A DNA stretch of 64,000 nt from BJGO01 sp039810885 (GTDB taxonomy: Bacteria > Bacteroidota > Bacteroidia > Chitinophagales > UBA10324): the NCBI GenBank assembly GCA_039810885.1, contig JBDHXV010000008.1, forward strand, positions 7,844 through 71,843. Direction: 5' to 3'. Of this stretch, positions 45,309 through 54,168 are shown piece after piece. Under the pieces are notes generated by a model. It did no database searches, had not been told where the DNA came from, and saw nothing but the letters and a program-made list of their open reading frames with translations. Within the stretch, counting starts at the first letter, position 1, and every line of letters starts with the position of its first letter. The position numbers and the translations under genes are program-made.

Positions 45309-46193
45309 TTACAGATTATAGCCCCATCGTTTTAAATCAGGGTCATTGTTTCGCCAGTCTTTTCTTACTTTAATGCTTAGTTCGAGAAAAATCTTTCTAC
45401 CCACAAACTCCTCAATTTGTTTACGGCATCGAATGCCTAACTCCTTAATAGAACCACCTTTATGTCCAAGCATAATACCTTTCTGTGTATCTCTTTCCGT
45501 GTAGATGGTTGCCTTTATAACAGTTAACTGCTCTTTTTCTTTATATTCATCTACCACAACATTGGTTGAGTAAGGTACCTCTTCGTGAAACATCAATAAA
45601 ATTTGTTCTCGAATAAGTTCCTGAATAAAAAATCTCGTTGGCCTGTCCGTAAGCTCATCTGTATCATAATACGCTGGATGAATGGGCAAGAAATCTTTGA
45701 CAATTTGCAGCAACAGTTCTAAGTTGATTTTCTTTAATGCAGACACAGTAAGCACCTTAGAATTAGTGTACAGGCTTTGCCAGTGATCAACACATCGAGT
45801 TACTTCAGTAGTATCGAGTCGATCTATTTTATTGATAGCAATAATTAGTGGCTTTTTACTGAGTTGCAGAAAAGCGGTTATTAAAGAATAGTCGGCATTC
45901 TTTGCTGTTGCATCTACGATCAATAAATTAATGTCGGTGTCGCGTAAAGCATCACGAACAAAGTCCATCATTTTTTCTTGCAATAAATAAGACGGCTGTA
46001 TTATACCCGGGGTATCAAAAAAAACGATTTGAGAAACTGCATCATTGAAAATAGCTTTAATGCGGTGCCTAGTAGTCTGTGCTTTATGCGTTACAGCACT
46101 CATCTTTTGACCAATAATGGCATTCAATAACGTGGATTTACCCGCATTCGGCAACCCGATGATATTAACTAATCCTGACTTAAAATCTTGCAT
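45309..46193 (-). CDS. era: GTPase Era
   Basis: 294 residues from ATG 46193 (a TTG directly before it is not needed). G motifs: GLPNAGKSTLLNAI, DTPGIIQPS and INKIDR. The C-terminal KH domain has MLGHKGGSIKELGIRCRKQIEEF. Era binds the 3' end of 16S rRNA in 30S assembly. Together with der this forms a ribosome-assembly pair. Confidence 0.95.
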   Translation of the reverse strand: MQDFKSGLVNIIGLPNAGKSTLLNAIIGQKMSAVTHKAQTTRHRIKAIFNDAVSQIVFFDTPGIIQPSYLLQEKMMDFVRDALRDTDINLLIVDATAKNADYSLITAFLQLSKKPLIIAINKIDRLDTTEVTRCVDHWQSLYTNSKVLTVSALKKINLELLLQIVKDFLPIHPAYYDTDELTDRPTRFFIQELIREQILLMFHEEVPYSTNVVVDEYKEKEQLTVIKATIYTERDTQKGIMLGHKGGSIKELGIRCRKQIEEFVGRKIFLELSIKVRKDWRNNDPDLKRWGYNL

Positions 46194-46254
46194 CAATGAA
46201 TTATACTTGTGGATAAATCTGTATTATTACAAAGGAAACCGAAGCTAAAGTACT

Positions 46255-47361
46255 ATGCGTATTGCATTTGATGCTAAACGATATTTTCACAACAAAACCG
46301 GATTAGGGAATTACAGCAGAAAAGTTGTATCTGCACTTAGTACCTATTATCCGGATCACGAATATTTTTTATGTGATAGCAAGTCTGCTAAATCCTCAAT
46401 GAAAATACTTCCTCATTGTAAGGTACTTGCCCCCGAATCAGCTTCTATGCCAGATACCTTTTGGCGTTCTTTCAGTATTAAAAATGAATTGAAGAAGAAT
46501 GATATCTCAATATATCATGGGCTGAGCAATGAGATACCCCTTTCCTTCCCTGATGACACGATCAAATCAGTCGTTACAATTCACGATGTCATTTATAAAC
46601 TCTATCCACATTATTATCCATTGATTGATCGGTTAATCTATGATCGCAAAGTCTCTTTTGCCTGCAAAAATGCCGATAGCATCATCGCTACCAGTTATCA
46701 AACCAAGTCAGATCTTGCTATTTATTACAATGTAAACCCTGAAAAAATTCGAGTTATATATCAATCGGTCGTAATGCCTGATGTAGATGAATTACAACAT
46801 CAATCCAATGCAGATAAATTTAATCTTCAAGTACCGTATTTTCTTTATGTTGGAAGAATTGAAGAACGCAAAAACTTACTCAACTCCCTAAAAGCATTCA
46901 AACAACTCTCGCAGCAGGATACAAAGTTTTACATCGTAGGAAATGGTGGCTCATATATGAGTTTATGTAAAGAATATGCAGAACAGGAACTCAGTGGCAG
47001 AGTCCGCTTTTATGAAGAAGTCAATAATCGGGAGTTATGCTCCTTTTATAAATATAGCATCGCGTTGGTATTTACATCTTTTTATGAAGGGTTTGGCATA
47101 CCGATTCTAGAAGCACAAATGATGCACACTCCGGTGATAACATCACAATATGGTTGTTTTAAAGAAATAGGCTCCGCTGCAGCGTTATATATTAATCCGA
47201 ATGAAACGAACGTGTTGTCTGAGGCAATGAATAAAATCTATTGTGACAGCCAGTTGCGGAATGATTTAATTCATGCCGGGCAAGAAAATGTTAAACGATT
47301 CACCCCCGAGTTATTTGCTCAAAAACTAATGGACGAATACACCAAATTGCAAGCAAAATAA
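46255..47361 (+). CDS. Family 1 (GT4-type) glycosyltransferase
   Basis: 368 residues with a GT-B fold. The N-terminal glycine-rich acceptor part reads HNKTGLGNYSRKV (about 12-24), and VVTIHDVIYKLYPHYYP is the conserved interdomain segment. The donor side has FLYVGRIEERKNLLNSLKAF (about 200) and the E-x7-E signature FYEGFGIPILEAQM (about 283-296). It likely adds mannose-like sugars to surface glycans in the cytoplasm. A lipoprotein gene follows 40 bases later. Confidence 0.9.
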   Translation: MRIAFDAKRYFHNKTGLGNYSRKVVSALSTYYPDHEYFLCDSKSAKSSMKILPHCKVLAPESASMPDTFWRSFSIKNELKKNDISIYHGLSNEIPLSFPDDTIKSVVTIHDVIYKLYPHYYPLIDRLIYDRKVSFACKNADSIIATSYQTKSDLAIYYNVNPEKIRVIYQSVVMPDVDELQHQSNADKFNLQVPYFLYVGRIEERKNLLNSLKAFKQLSQQDTKFYIVGNGGSYMSLCKEYAEQELSGRVRFYEEVNNRELCSFYKYSIALVFTSFYEGFGIPILEAQMMHTPVITSQYGCFKEIGSAAALYINPNETNVLSEAMNKIYCDSQLRNDLIHAGQENVKRFTPELFAQKLMDEYTKLQAK

Positions 47362-47401
47362 TCTATTGCATTTCCTTTACATTTGCCCACGCTTTAGTTT
47401 G

Positions 47402-48445
47402 ATGAAACCTTCTAGAATTATTCTGCTCACGCTTCTTAGCACGACTACACTACTCTTTAACCGTTGCTCTACCAACTTTGACCTTACTTCAGAGTGGAAA
47501 GATATCACCATCGTTTATGGTTTGCTGAACTTCGCTGACAGCGCTATTTACGTAAAGGTCAACAAGGCTTTTCTAGATAAAAAAAACAATGCTCTCGTAC
47601 AAGCACAAATACCTGATTCGATATATTACAATAACATTAATGTTACTCTTTCTGAATATAATAGTTCCGGAGTCTTAACCAACACCTTTAATATGATAAG
47701 AGTGGATGGGAATGAAGAAGGATATATAAAGGAGAGTGGAACATTCCCTCAATCACCCAACTATTTATACAAAGTAAAGTACAGCCCCAAAACCGATAGA
47801 ACATATAAAGTAATTGTTAACAAAGGAGATGGAAATGCCTCAAGTGCCTCAACTCCGATAGTTGGTGATATTGTTGTTATTCGACCTACACCCGCAATTC
47901 CGACAGCGATGCTGCCCGGTAATACGGGTGGTATTATTGCCTCTTGGAAAGCCCCCAAAAATGCTAAATTTTACGATCTCACCATTCGCATAAATTATAT
48001 TGAATTTCCCAATGGACAGCAACAAGATAGTGTCCAAAAGTCTTTTGAATGGAAGGCTTTTGATGAATACATACCTGACCTCCCTGATGCGGGAATTACT
48101 ATTGAGTATAAAATATTTACTCAAACCATGTACGACTTAATGGCGCAATATATCCCTGCAAATCCTAATATCACTCGAAAAATACGCCCCGCAGATTTTA
48201 TCTTTGCAGCAGGAGCAACGGATTTATATACTTATTTGCAAGTCGTAAAAGCAAAGGAAGGAATTACACAGGGTATTATTCAGCCGGATTATACGAACGT
48301 AACCAACGGCATAGGCCTATTTACTTCACGTTCCTTTAAATCATCTCAAGCCGTTTTAAAGCCCTCCACAATAGATTCAATTGCTTGCAATAAGATGACA
48401 AAGGCTCTTCGCTTTTTGAATAGTCAGGGCATGCTTTGTCCTTAA
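47402..48445 (+). CDS. Lipoprotein, possibly DUF4249-like
   Basis: 347 residues from ATG 47402; the signal sequence ends LLFNRCST, with Cys about 22 as likely lipid site. The N-terminal strand pattern (TIVYGLLNFADSAIYVKVNKAFL, then NINVTLSEY) resembles DUF4249-type Bacteroidota lipoproteins, which carry a beta-sandwich with an early ligand-like turn, but I hold this loosely. The rest is a beta-rich body with FN3-like strands (AIPTAMLPGNTGGIIASWKA). It is translated shortly after the glycosyltransferase gene. Confidence 0.55.
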   Translation: MKPSRIILLTLLSTTTLLFNRCSTNFDLTSEWKDITIVYGLLNFADSAIYVKVNKAFLDKKNNALVQAQIPDSIYYNNINVTLSEYNSSGVLTNTFNMIRVDGNEEGYIKESGTFPQSPNYLYKVKYSPKTDRTYKVIVNKGDGNASSASTPIVGDIVVIRPTPAIPTAMLPGNTGGIIASWKAPKNAKFYDLTIRINYIEFPNGQQQDSVQKSFEWKAFDEYIPDLPDAGITIEYKIFTQTMYDLMAQYIPANPNITRKIRPADFIFAAGATDLYTYLQVVKAKEGITQGIIQPDYTNVTNGIGLFTSRSFKSSQAVLKPSTIDSIACNKMTKALRFLNSQGMLCP

Positions 48446-48551
48446 TTTATTACTAACAATTTCTGTCAAATAGTCGTTTATTCATTTCCTGTTAAGGCAT
48501 TGTTTCTACTATTTGCTGACAATATTTCCATTTGTAACATACCTTATGGGG

Positions 48552-48567
48552 TGGCACAAGGATTGAA
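48552..48567 (+). promoter_or_regulatory. Sigma-54-like element upstream of dnaK
   Basis: TGGCAC (48552-48557), five bases, TTGAA (48563-48567) resembles the -24/-12 promoter TGGCAC-N5-TTGC. The -12 C is A here. It lies about 39 bases before the dnaK ATG, leaving a leader of roughly 29 bases. Confidence 0.35.
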
Positions 48568-48605
48568 TGTGCACGAGAAAATTAGAAATCTAAAAACAAC
48601 ATAAT

Positions 48606-50519
48606 ATGGGTAAAATAATTGGAATTGACTTAGGAACTACCAACTCGTGCGTATCCGTAATGGAAGGAAGCGAACCTGTGGTAATTCAGAACGATGAAGG
48701 CCGTCGAACTACTCCTTCTGTCGTAGGCTTTTTGCAAAATGGCGAACGCAAGATTGGTGACCCTGCTAAACGTCAGGCAATTACTAATCCTAAGAATACA
48801 ATAGCCTCTATAAAACGATTTATGGGTCGCCGCTACGATGAAGTTAGTGCGGAATTAAAGTATGTAGCCTATAACGTAGCTAAGGGTGAGAATAATACCT
48901 TACGAGTAGATATCAATGGGCGACTTTACACTCCCCAAGAGATATCAGCTATGGTACTCCAAAAAATGAAGAAGACGGCCGAAGACTACTTGGGAACAGA
49001 AGTTACGGAAGCCGTAATTACAGTACCCGCCTACTTCAATGACTCTCAACGTTTGGCCACAAAAGAAGCTGGTGAAATTGCTGGGTTAAAAGTAATGCGT
49101 ATTATCAACGAGCCAACGGCTGCTGCATTAGCTTATGGTTTAGATAAGAAAGATAAAGATGCTAAAATAGCAGTATATGACCTCGGTGGCGGCACATTTG
49201 ATATTTCAATTCTTGACTTAGGTAATGGTGTATTTGAAGTTAAATCTACAAACGGCGACACTCACTTAGGTGGCGATGATTTCGACCAGGTTATTATCCA
49301 ATGGCTAGTAGATGAGTTCAAAAAAGATGAACCTACCATAGACCTACGCAAGGACCCGATGGCTTTACAGCGTTTGAAAGAAGCTGCCGAGAAAGCAAAG
49401 ATTGAATTGTCTTCATCCAGCGAATCAGAAATAAACCTCCCCTACATCACCGCTGTTGATGGTGTGCCAAAGCACTTAGTGAAGAAGCTCACTCGTTCTA
49501 AGTTCGAACAATTAATAGATCCATTAGTAGAACGCTCAATAGAACCCTGTCGAAAGGCACTTGCTGATGCAAAACTTACTGCTTCACAGATTGATGAAGT
49601 CATATTAGTTGGCGGCTCAACACGTATTCCGAAAATTCAGGAAGTCGTTGAGAAATTCTTTGGCAAGAAACCATCAAAAGGGGTGAACCCCGATGAAGTA
49701 GTGGCCATTGGTGCCGCAATACAGGGCGGGGTATTAACGGGAGAAATTAAAGATGTCATATTACTTGACGTAACACCTCTGGCTCTTGGAATCGAAACAA
49801 TGGGCGGTGTAATGACTAAATTGATTGACTCAAATACAACCATTCCTGCCCGTAGGTCGGAAGTGTTTACAACAGCCGTAGATAATCAAACATCAGTTGA
49901 AATTCACATCCTTCAAGGTGAACGTTCTATGGCTCGTGACAATCGCACTATCGGACGCTTTATGCTTAGCGATATACCACCATCACCACGCCAAACACCT
50001 CAGATTGAGGTTTCTTTTGATATTGACTCTAATGGCATACTTAAAGTAAGTGCAAAAGACAAAGCCACAGGAAAGGAGCAGAGCATTCGCATTGAAGCTT
50101 CAACGGGCTTATCAAAAGATGAGGTCGAGAAGATGAAAAATGATGCAAAAGCTAACGAACAAGCTGATCGTGAAGCTCGTGAAAAAGCAGAAAAGTTAAA
50201 TGCAGCGGATTCACTAATCTTTAGTACAGAAAAGCAATTAAAAGAATATGGTGATAAAATACCTGCCGATAAGAAAGGTGCTATTGAAACAGCACTAAAC
50301 GAACTGAAGGAAGCACACAAAAATCAAAATATGAGTGCAATAGATTCAGCAATGCAATCTCTAAATACAGCATGGTCAGCCGCATCAGAAGAAATGTATA
50401 AGGCCACCCAAGAAACGTCACAAGCAGGAGCTCAAGGCAATCAAGAGCCTCAAGCAGGAGGTGAAAGTGGGCAAGTACAAGATGTGGATTTTGAGGAAGT
50501 AAAAGACGATAAAAAGTAA
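48606..50519 (+). CDS. dnaK: Chaperone DnaK (Hsp70)
   Basis: 637 residues, full length. The ATPase domain begins GKIIGIDLGTTNSCVSVMEG, with DLGGGTFDISIL (about 195) and the hinge IDEVILVGGSTRIPKIQ (about 337). The substrate domain follows DVTPLALGIETMGGVM, and the C-terminal tail is Gln/Gly-rich and ends FEEVKDDKK. DnaK folds proteins with DnaJ and GrpE; neither partner is in this window. Strong terminator after the stop; possible sigma-54-type promoter before it. Confidence 0.98.
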   Translation: MGKIIGIDLGTTNSCVSVMEGSEPVVIQNDEGRRTTPSVVGFLQNGERKIGDPAKRQAITNPKNTIASIKRFMGRRYDEVSAELKYVAYNVAKGENNTLRVDINGRLYTPQEISAMVLQKMKKTAEDYLGTEVTEAVITVPAYFNDSQRLATKEAGEIAGLKVMRIINEPTAAALAYGLDKKDKDAKIAVYDLGGGTFDISILDLGNGVFEVKSTNGDTHLGGDDFDQVIIQWLVDEFKKDEPTIDLRKDPMALQRLKEAAEKAKIELSSSSESEINLPYITAVDGVPKHLVKKLTRSKFEQLIDPLVERSIEPCRKALADAKLTASQIDEVILVGGSTRIPKIQEVVEKFFGKKPSKGVNPDEVVAIGAAIQGGVLTGEIKDVILLDVTPLALGIETMGGVMTKLIDSNTTIPARRSEVFTTAVDNQTSVEIHILQGERSMARDNRTIGRFMLSDIPPSPRQTPQIEVSFDIDSNGILKVSAKDKATGKEQSIRIEASTGLSKDEVEKMKNDAKANEQADREAREKAEKLNAADSLIFSTEKQLKEYGDKIPADKKGAIETALNELKEAHKNQNMSAIDSAMQSLNTAWSAASEEMYKATQETSQAGAQGNQEPQAGGESGQVQDVDFEEVKDDKK

Positions 50520-50548
50520 TACTACCGCAATAATACCTATAAGCCAGA

Positions 50549-50583
50549 AGCCCCATTCCAACTGTGTGAATGGGGCTTTTTTA
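50549..50583 (+). terminator. Rho-independent terminator of dnaK
   Basis: AGCCCCATTC (50549-50558) pairs perfectly with GAATGGGGCT (50568-50577), 9-base loop, followed by a T run; 30 bases after the dnaK stop. Confidence 0.9.
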
Positions 50584-50618
50584 CAAATATTCACCTTATA
50601 TTCTGTATGATAGACAAT

Positions 50619-50626
50619 TAATTTTG
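50619..50626 (+). promoter_or_regulatory. -7 box for the cold-shock gene
   Basis: TAATTTTG fits TAnnTTTG and lies 29 bases before the ATG at 50656. The -33 position has TTA (50596-50598, 20-base spacer), not TTG. Confidence 0.45.
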
Positions 50627-50655
50627 TATGTTTGATGCCTCAATTTTATATTACA

Positions 50656-50847
50656 ATGAATAAAGGAACCATCAAATTCTTCAATGAAACCAAGGGATTT
50701 GGCTTCATCACCGATGCAGAAACCAACAAAGAGTATTTCGTACATGTCAGTGGATTGATTGACAAAGTACGTGAGAAAGATGTTGTAACCTTCGAGCTAC
50801 GTGAAGGAAAAAAAGGATTAAATGCTGTCAACGTTAAATTAGCTTAA
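50656..50847 (+). CDS. Cold-shock domain protein
   Basis: 63 residues from ATG 50656; upstream ATGs at 50632/50635 would add an unlikely MMPQFYIT and fall in the promoter leader. The RNA-binding motifs GTIKFFNETKGFGFI (RNP1 KGFGFI) and EYFVHVSGL (RNP2 FVH) are intact. It binds single-stranded RNA and melts structure, as an RNA chaperone. It is monocistronic with its own terminator. Bacteroidota cold-shock proteins of 63-64 residues are common. Confidence 0.92.
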   Translation: MNKGTIKFFNETKGFGFITDAETNKEYFVHVSGLIDKVREKDVVTFELREGKKGLNAVNVKLA

Positions 50848-50884
50848 GCTTATCTAAATTATAACATTAACCTTTTTATCATTT

Positions 50885-50909
50885 AACCCGCAGCAATGCG
50901 GGTTTTTTT
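50885..50909 (+). terminator. Terminator of the cold-shock gene
   Basis: AACCCGCA (50885-50892) and TGCGGGTT (50897-50904) form a perfect 8-bp stem with GCAA loop and T run. Confidence 0.88.
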
Positions 50910-50959
50910 ATTCTTGTTTTGTCCGAATTACCTATTTAATAGCAATGCCCCCCTATAAT

Positions 50960-50990
50960 AAAAAAGCCGCTATCCCTTGGATAGCGGCTT
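50960..50990 (-). terminator. Terminator of the type IX cargo gene
   Basis: AAGCCGCTATCC (50964-50975) and GGATAGCGGCTT (50979-50990) form a perfect 12-bp stem with a 3-base loop. The T run is on the minus strand, so it ends the gene at 51010-53052. Confidence 0.9.
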
Positions 50991-51009
50991 CTAATTTTTA
51001 AAAGCTACA

Positions 51010-53052
51010 CTATTGTTTAATAATCATATAGGAGTGCAATGCCGTATTATCCTTTATGTTGATATAATATATTCCTGAGGGGAATGATGACATATCAATT
51101 GAAGTTGTGGATGTATTTAATGATGAAAGATTCATAACAATTTGACCTAACGTGTTAACCACATAAACGTTATATTCTTCATCATTGTTGAGTGGGCGAA
51201 CTATACTTAATCTATCTGTGACAGGATTAGGAAAGATGCTTATTTCTGATAGCGCTTGGTCAATTTCAGATATGCGGGCATTTAACGTAGTAAAATTCAC
51301 CTTGGGGCTAAACCCTGTAAAAACTCCTTGAACGCATTCTGTTCTAATTTGCACTTCAAAATTGGTAGCTATTGCAAGGTTATTAATTGTGATACTATTT
51401 TGATTTCCGGCTACAGTATATAGAGTCCACGAGGAACTTCCTATTTCGCGAATACGAATCCTAAAGCGATATGCCGTTTGTGCATCCCAAGAGATTTTAG
51501 CCGAGGTACCCGTTATTTCAGAAATCGTGATATTTTGCGGTAAGTCGCAACCAACATTATCCGGTGTGGAGAATGAATATACGGGGCCATAAAGAATTGG
51601 TGAACCGGGTAACGTGGAACAAACATTGATTACCTTATACTGATAATTTTTACGTGGTGTTAATCCGGTAAAGGAGAAGTTCGTGCTTGTTCCCGCATTA
51701 TAAGAAGTCCATACTCCCGTTCCCACTTGTTTTAACATTACAGTGTACTGCATATTACAGGAGGCACTATTCCATGTAATATCTGCCGATGTGTTCGTTG
51801 TTGATATTGTTGTTACACCGGTAGGTTTAGGGCATGTTGAATTTACATAAATCTTAATAGGGTCACTCGTTCCGCAAGTGTTCGTGGCTGTAACAGTCAA
51901 ATAGGATGTATCAACAACCGTTACATTAACAGCATTCGTACCAGCACCGGAATTAGTTACCCAATTTGACGAGTATGTCCAGTTATAGGTTGCTCCTGCA
52001 ACACTATTTGTTGAATAGGTTGTGATTGTACCAGGGCATACAGAGATTGAACCCGTAATACTTGTCAAGATCGGTAATGCGCACTGTGCCCAACGATACG
52101 TGGAGCCATTAACAGGAGCAATATTTGAGGCACCAACCTGCATAGCGCTGGTATTCATATTGCCTGCAATAGGGGTATTCCAATTTGATCCTTTTCTATT
52201 ATTGAAATCAGTGTTGGAGTTTCCTTTTATACCTACTTGTACATTGCTCTGAGTAGCGCTGCTCCATTGGCAATCACCATAAGCAAATTCGATGGAACCG
52301 TTTTCATTTAAACGTATTTGAAAATTAATATAATCTCCTAAGTATCCGTAGCGAGCTACACGTGTATATTGTACTACAAAAGTGCGGTTCGGTGCAGTAC
52401 CAATTTTTCTGTATCTAATCTCCGATGGGTTCTCTCCCGGAACCTGACTATCATAATTAAAGTCTAATGTTACGTTAGCACCATCCGAAAAGGCATTTGC
52501 ACTCATTGTCAAGGTATAAGGCCCGGAGCCTGAAATAGCCGTAATAGTTGCTCCATCAGGTATTGCGAAGTTTGAAGTAAAAGAAATAGCCTGTCCAACA
52601 CTTAAGCCTGCAACGCTTTGTACATTTGTAATCAGATTAGATCCGTTGTGTGTGTCACCCGAAGTATAGAATCCGGAAATAAGATCAGTGCCAAAGGCAG
52701 AAATGACTTTGCTTGGTGAGGATGAGCTTATTGGGGTATAAGTTGTAACAATTGGGCTGAAGGTTAGAAAGCCGTTTGCACTCAAACTAACTGAAGTGTA
52801 GTTAGAGCCGTTATAGTTGAATGTAAATCCAAGTGGAATATCCTCAATCTCATCATCGTCAAACTGACGACTAGGTATCAGTAAGCCATTATTAGCAACA
52901 ACACCACCGGAAATAGGGGTATATGTGCCAACTGTATAAGAGAAAGAATAATCGTTCGCAACTTGTGCTTTAGAGAAGTTGGAAAAAAACAATAGCACAA
53001 TCAATGAAGAGAGTGCCAGTTGTGCATAAGAGAAGTGTGTAAAAACTCGCAT
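51010..53052 (-). CDS. Secreted fibronectin type III protein with type IX sorting domain
   Basis: 680 residues. A signal peptide (about 1-29) precedes an N-terminal beta domain (about 30-330, lectin-like strands such as GFTFNYNGSNYTSVSLSANGF). An Ig/PKD-like domain (about 330-400, ITGSISVCPGTITTYS) and two fibronectin type III domains (about 408-495 and 500-590, each with a conserved W-x-A/S pattern) follow, then a type A sorting domain (SIFPNPVTDRLSIV, NTLGQIVMN, FPSGIYYINI). It is a likely surface adhesin or matrix protein exported through the type IX system. The strong terminator follows. Confidence 0.88.
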   Translation of the reverse strand: MRVFTHFSYAQLALSSLIVLLFFSNFSKAQVANDYSFSYTVGTYTPISGGVVANNGLLIPSRQFDDDEIEDIPLGFTFNYNGSNYTSVSLSANGFLTFSPIVTTYTPISSSSPSKVISAFGTDLISGFYTSGDTHNGSNLITNVQSVAGLSVGQAISFTSNFAIPDGATITAISGSGPYTLTMSANAFSDGANVTLDFNYDSQVPGENPSEIRYRKIGTAPNRTFVVQYTRVARYGYLGDYINFQIRLNENGSIEFAYGDCQWSSATQSNVQVGIKGNSNTDFNNRKGSNWNTPIAGNMNTSAMQVGASNIAPVNGSTYRWAQCALPILTSITGSISVCPGTITTYSTNSVAGATYNWTYSSNWVTNSGAGTNAVNVTVVDTSYLTVTATNTCGTSDPIKIYVNSTCPKPTGVTTISTTNTSADITWNSASCNMQYTVMLKQVGTGVWTSYNAGTSTNFSFTGLTPRKNYQYKVINVCSTLPGSPILYGPVYSFSTPDNVGCDLPQNITISEITGTSAKISWDAQTAYRFRIRIREIGSSSWTLYTVAGNQNSITINNLAIATNFEVQIRTECVQGVFTGFSPKVNFTTLNARISEIDQALSEISIFPNPVTDRLSIVRPLNNDEEYNVYVVNTLGQIVMNLSSLNTSTTSIDMSSFPSGIYYINIKDNTALHSYMIIKQ

Positions 53053-53237
53053 GTTGATTCGGTTTTATTAACATTAAGAAGGTTCAGGTCGAAAAGTATA
53101 AAATAACAGATGTTTAAATAAATATTTTGTCTTAATAATCGTCTAATAAATAAAAAAAGCCGATTACTTGCTTAATAAAACCTTTATTTAGATTATTTCA
53201 ATATTAATAAGGTAAAATATAATTTTTTCTTTGTTAG

Positions 53238-53492
53238 CTAAGGGTATTGAGAAAACTTTAAGTCTTTAAGGTCTTCAATTACAGAATAGAACTCCTCCTG
53301 GGTTGTTTGGAAATTTTTAGTAAATATCTCATCTTGGCAAATAAAGAATCGCTTCTCCCCTTTTGATAAGAAATGAGCAAAACGTGTAAAGCCATTAGAT
53401 TGGTTAATTAAGAAAATAGTTCCTTCCCCATTCGCCAACTTATGTTTTCGATTCCATTCAGTATTTAACGGTGTTAACTTTAGGTAAGACAT
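53238..53492 (-). CDS. Small protein after the cyclase-like toxin gene, unknown
   Basis: 84 residues, no signal peptide or membrane segment, so cytoplasmic. It is charged, with aromatic clusters (FTRFAHFLSKGEKRFFICQDEIF). No family is recognised. It starts four bases after the stop of the cyclase-like gene, the last gene of the type VI effector run. Position and size fit a cognate immunity protein or a cofactor of the toxin, but nothing in the sequence proves it. Confidence 0.6.
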   Translation of the reverse strand: MSYLKLTPLNTEWNRKHKLANGEGTIFLINQSNGFTRFAHFLSKGEKRFFICQDEIFTKNFQTTQEEFYSVIEDLKDLKFSQYP

Positions 53493-53496
53493 TGTT

Positions 53497-54165
53497 TTAT
53501 TTTTTTGTAGAGATTATTGGTTGTCTTCCCTTAAACTCTGCACGATACCAATCACGCAATGAATACTGATTAAGTATTGTAAAGGAGGTGTGTCCTTTAG
53601 GTTTAAAAACATCAATTGCTTGCTCGGAATGATCTGTGTATTGCATTTCGCCACTGTGTCTAATAACCGGTACTCCGATTTTATTATTTATATATTGTTG
53701 AATCTTGTCAAGATATGGCCCTATTATATGTTGGAAACCGCTGCTTTCCGAAACTAATCCCAGGTTGCGTTGAGGTTGGTCTGCATCAATTATATCATAT
53801 AAATCATAATCTCCGTGAATGTATTTTCCTTCATAACGAAGACAGCCATAGTGTTTAGATTTCTTATCCATGTCCATGCTAAACGGAAGTTCTTTCGTTT
53901 TGGTGGCTGCCCAATTTTTCATCACATCTGCCGACTTTCCACTTTTGAAAGCGTTCGGATGTATGTTCGGGTCAACGACTAACCCCGCTGTTTGATAGGT
54001 GCCGGAGTTGAAGTCCGCAGTCTTAGCTTTGCAGGCAAAGGGTTTAGGAGTGTATCCTGGGCTTCCGATATATTGAAGTGAAGCTCGGTTCGTTCTACGT
54101 ACCAATATCCAATAGTTAAATCGGGTTGCCGCTTCTTGAAATACAATTTTGTCTTTTTCCCGCAT
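53497..54165 (-). CDS. Compact EF/CyaA/ExoY-like nucleotidyl cyclase toxin, type VI effector candidate
   Basis: 222 residues, no signal peptide. The N-terminal part ILVRRTNRASLQYIGSPGY is followed by PKPFACKAKTAD, with Lys 41 and Lys 48 spaced as the catalytic Lys 58 and Lys 65 of Bordetella CyaA, and then by an AG-hydrophobic-DPN segment (residues 60-67) like CyaA AGYIPVNPN. DYDL (119-122) matches the two metal-binding Asp of CyaA (DID) and ExoY (DYD). VIRHSGEMQ places His 170 and Glu 173 as CyaA His 298/Glu 301; the Asn six positions after the His is Tyr 176. The gap between DYD and His is about half the usual length, so it is a minimal cyclase. It begins three bases after tae4. Activity and cofactor are not known. 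Confidence 0.75.
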   Translation of the reverse strand: MREKDKIVFQEAATRFNYWILVRRTNRASLQYIGSPGYTPKPFACKAKTADFNSGTYQTAGLVVDPNIHPNAFKSGKSADVMKNWAATKTKELPFSMDMDKKSKHYGCLRYEGKYIHGDYDLYDIIDADQPQRNLGLVSESSGFQHIIGPYLDKIQQYINNKIGVPVIRHSGEMQYTDHSEQAIDVFKPKGHTSFTILNQYSLRDWYRAEFKGRQPIISTKK

Positions 54166-54168
54166 AGG

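Noticed and set aside
50000..50320. 106-codon antisense frame in dnaK
   Set aside because: A Ser/Phe-rich shadow of the charged dnaK C-terminal region.
53053..53237. Possible small gene between the adhesin and the type VI cassette
   Set aside because: AT-rich sequence without a start and frame of useful length, no hairpin with T run, no repeat.
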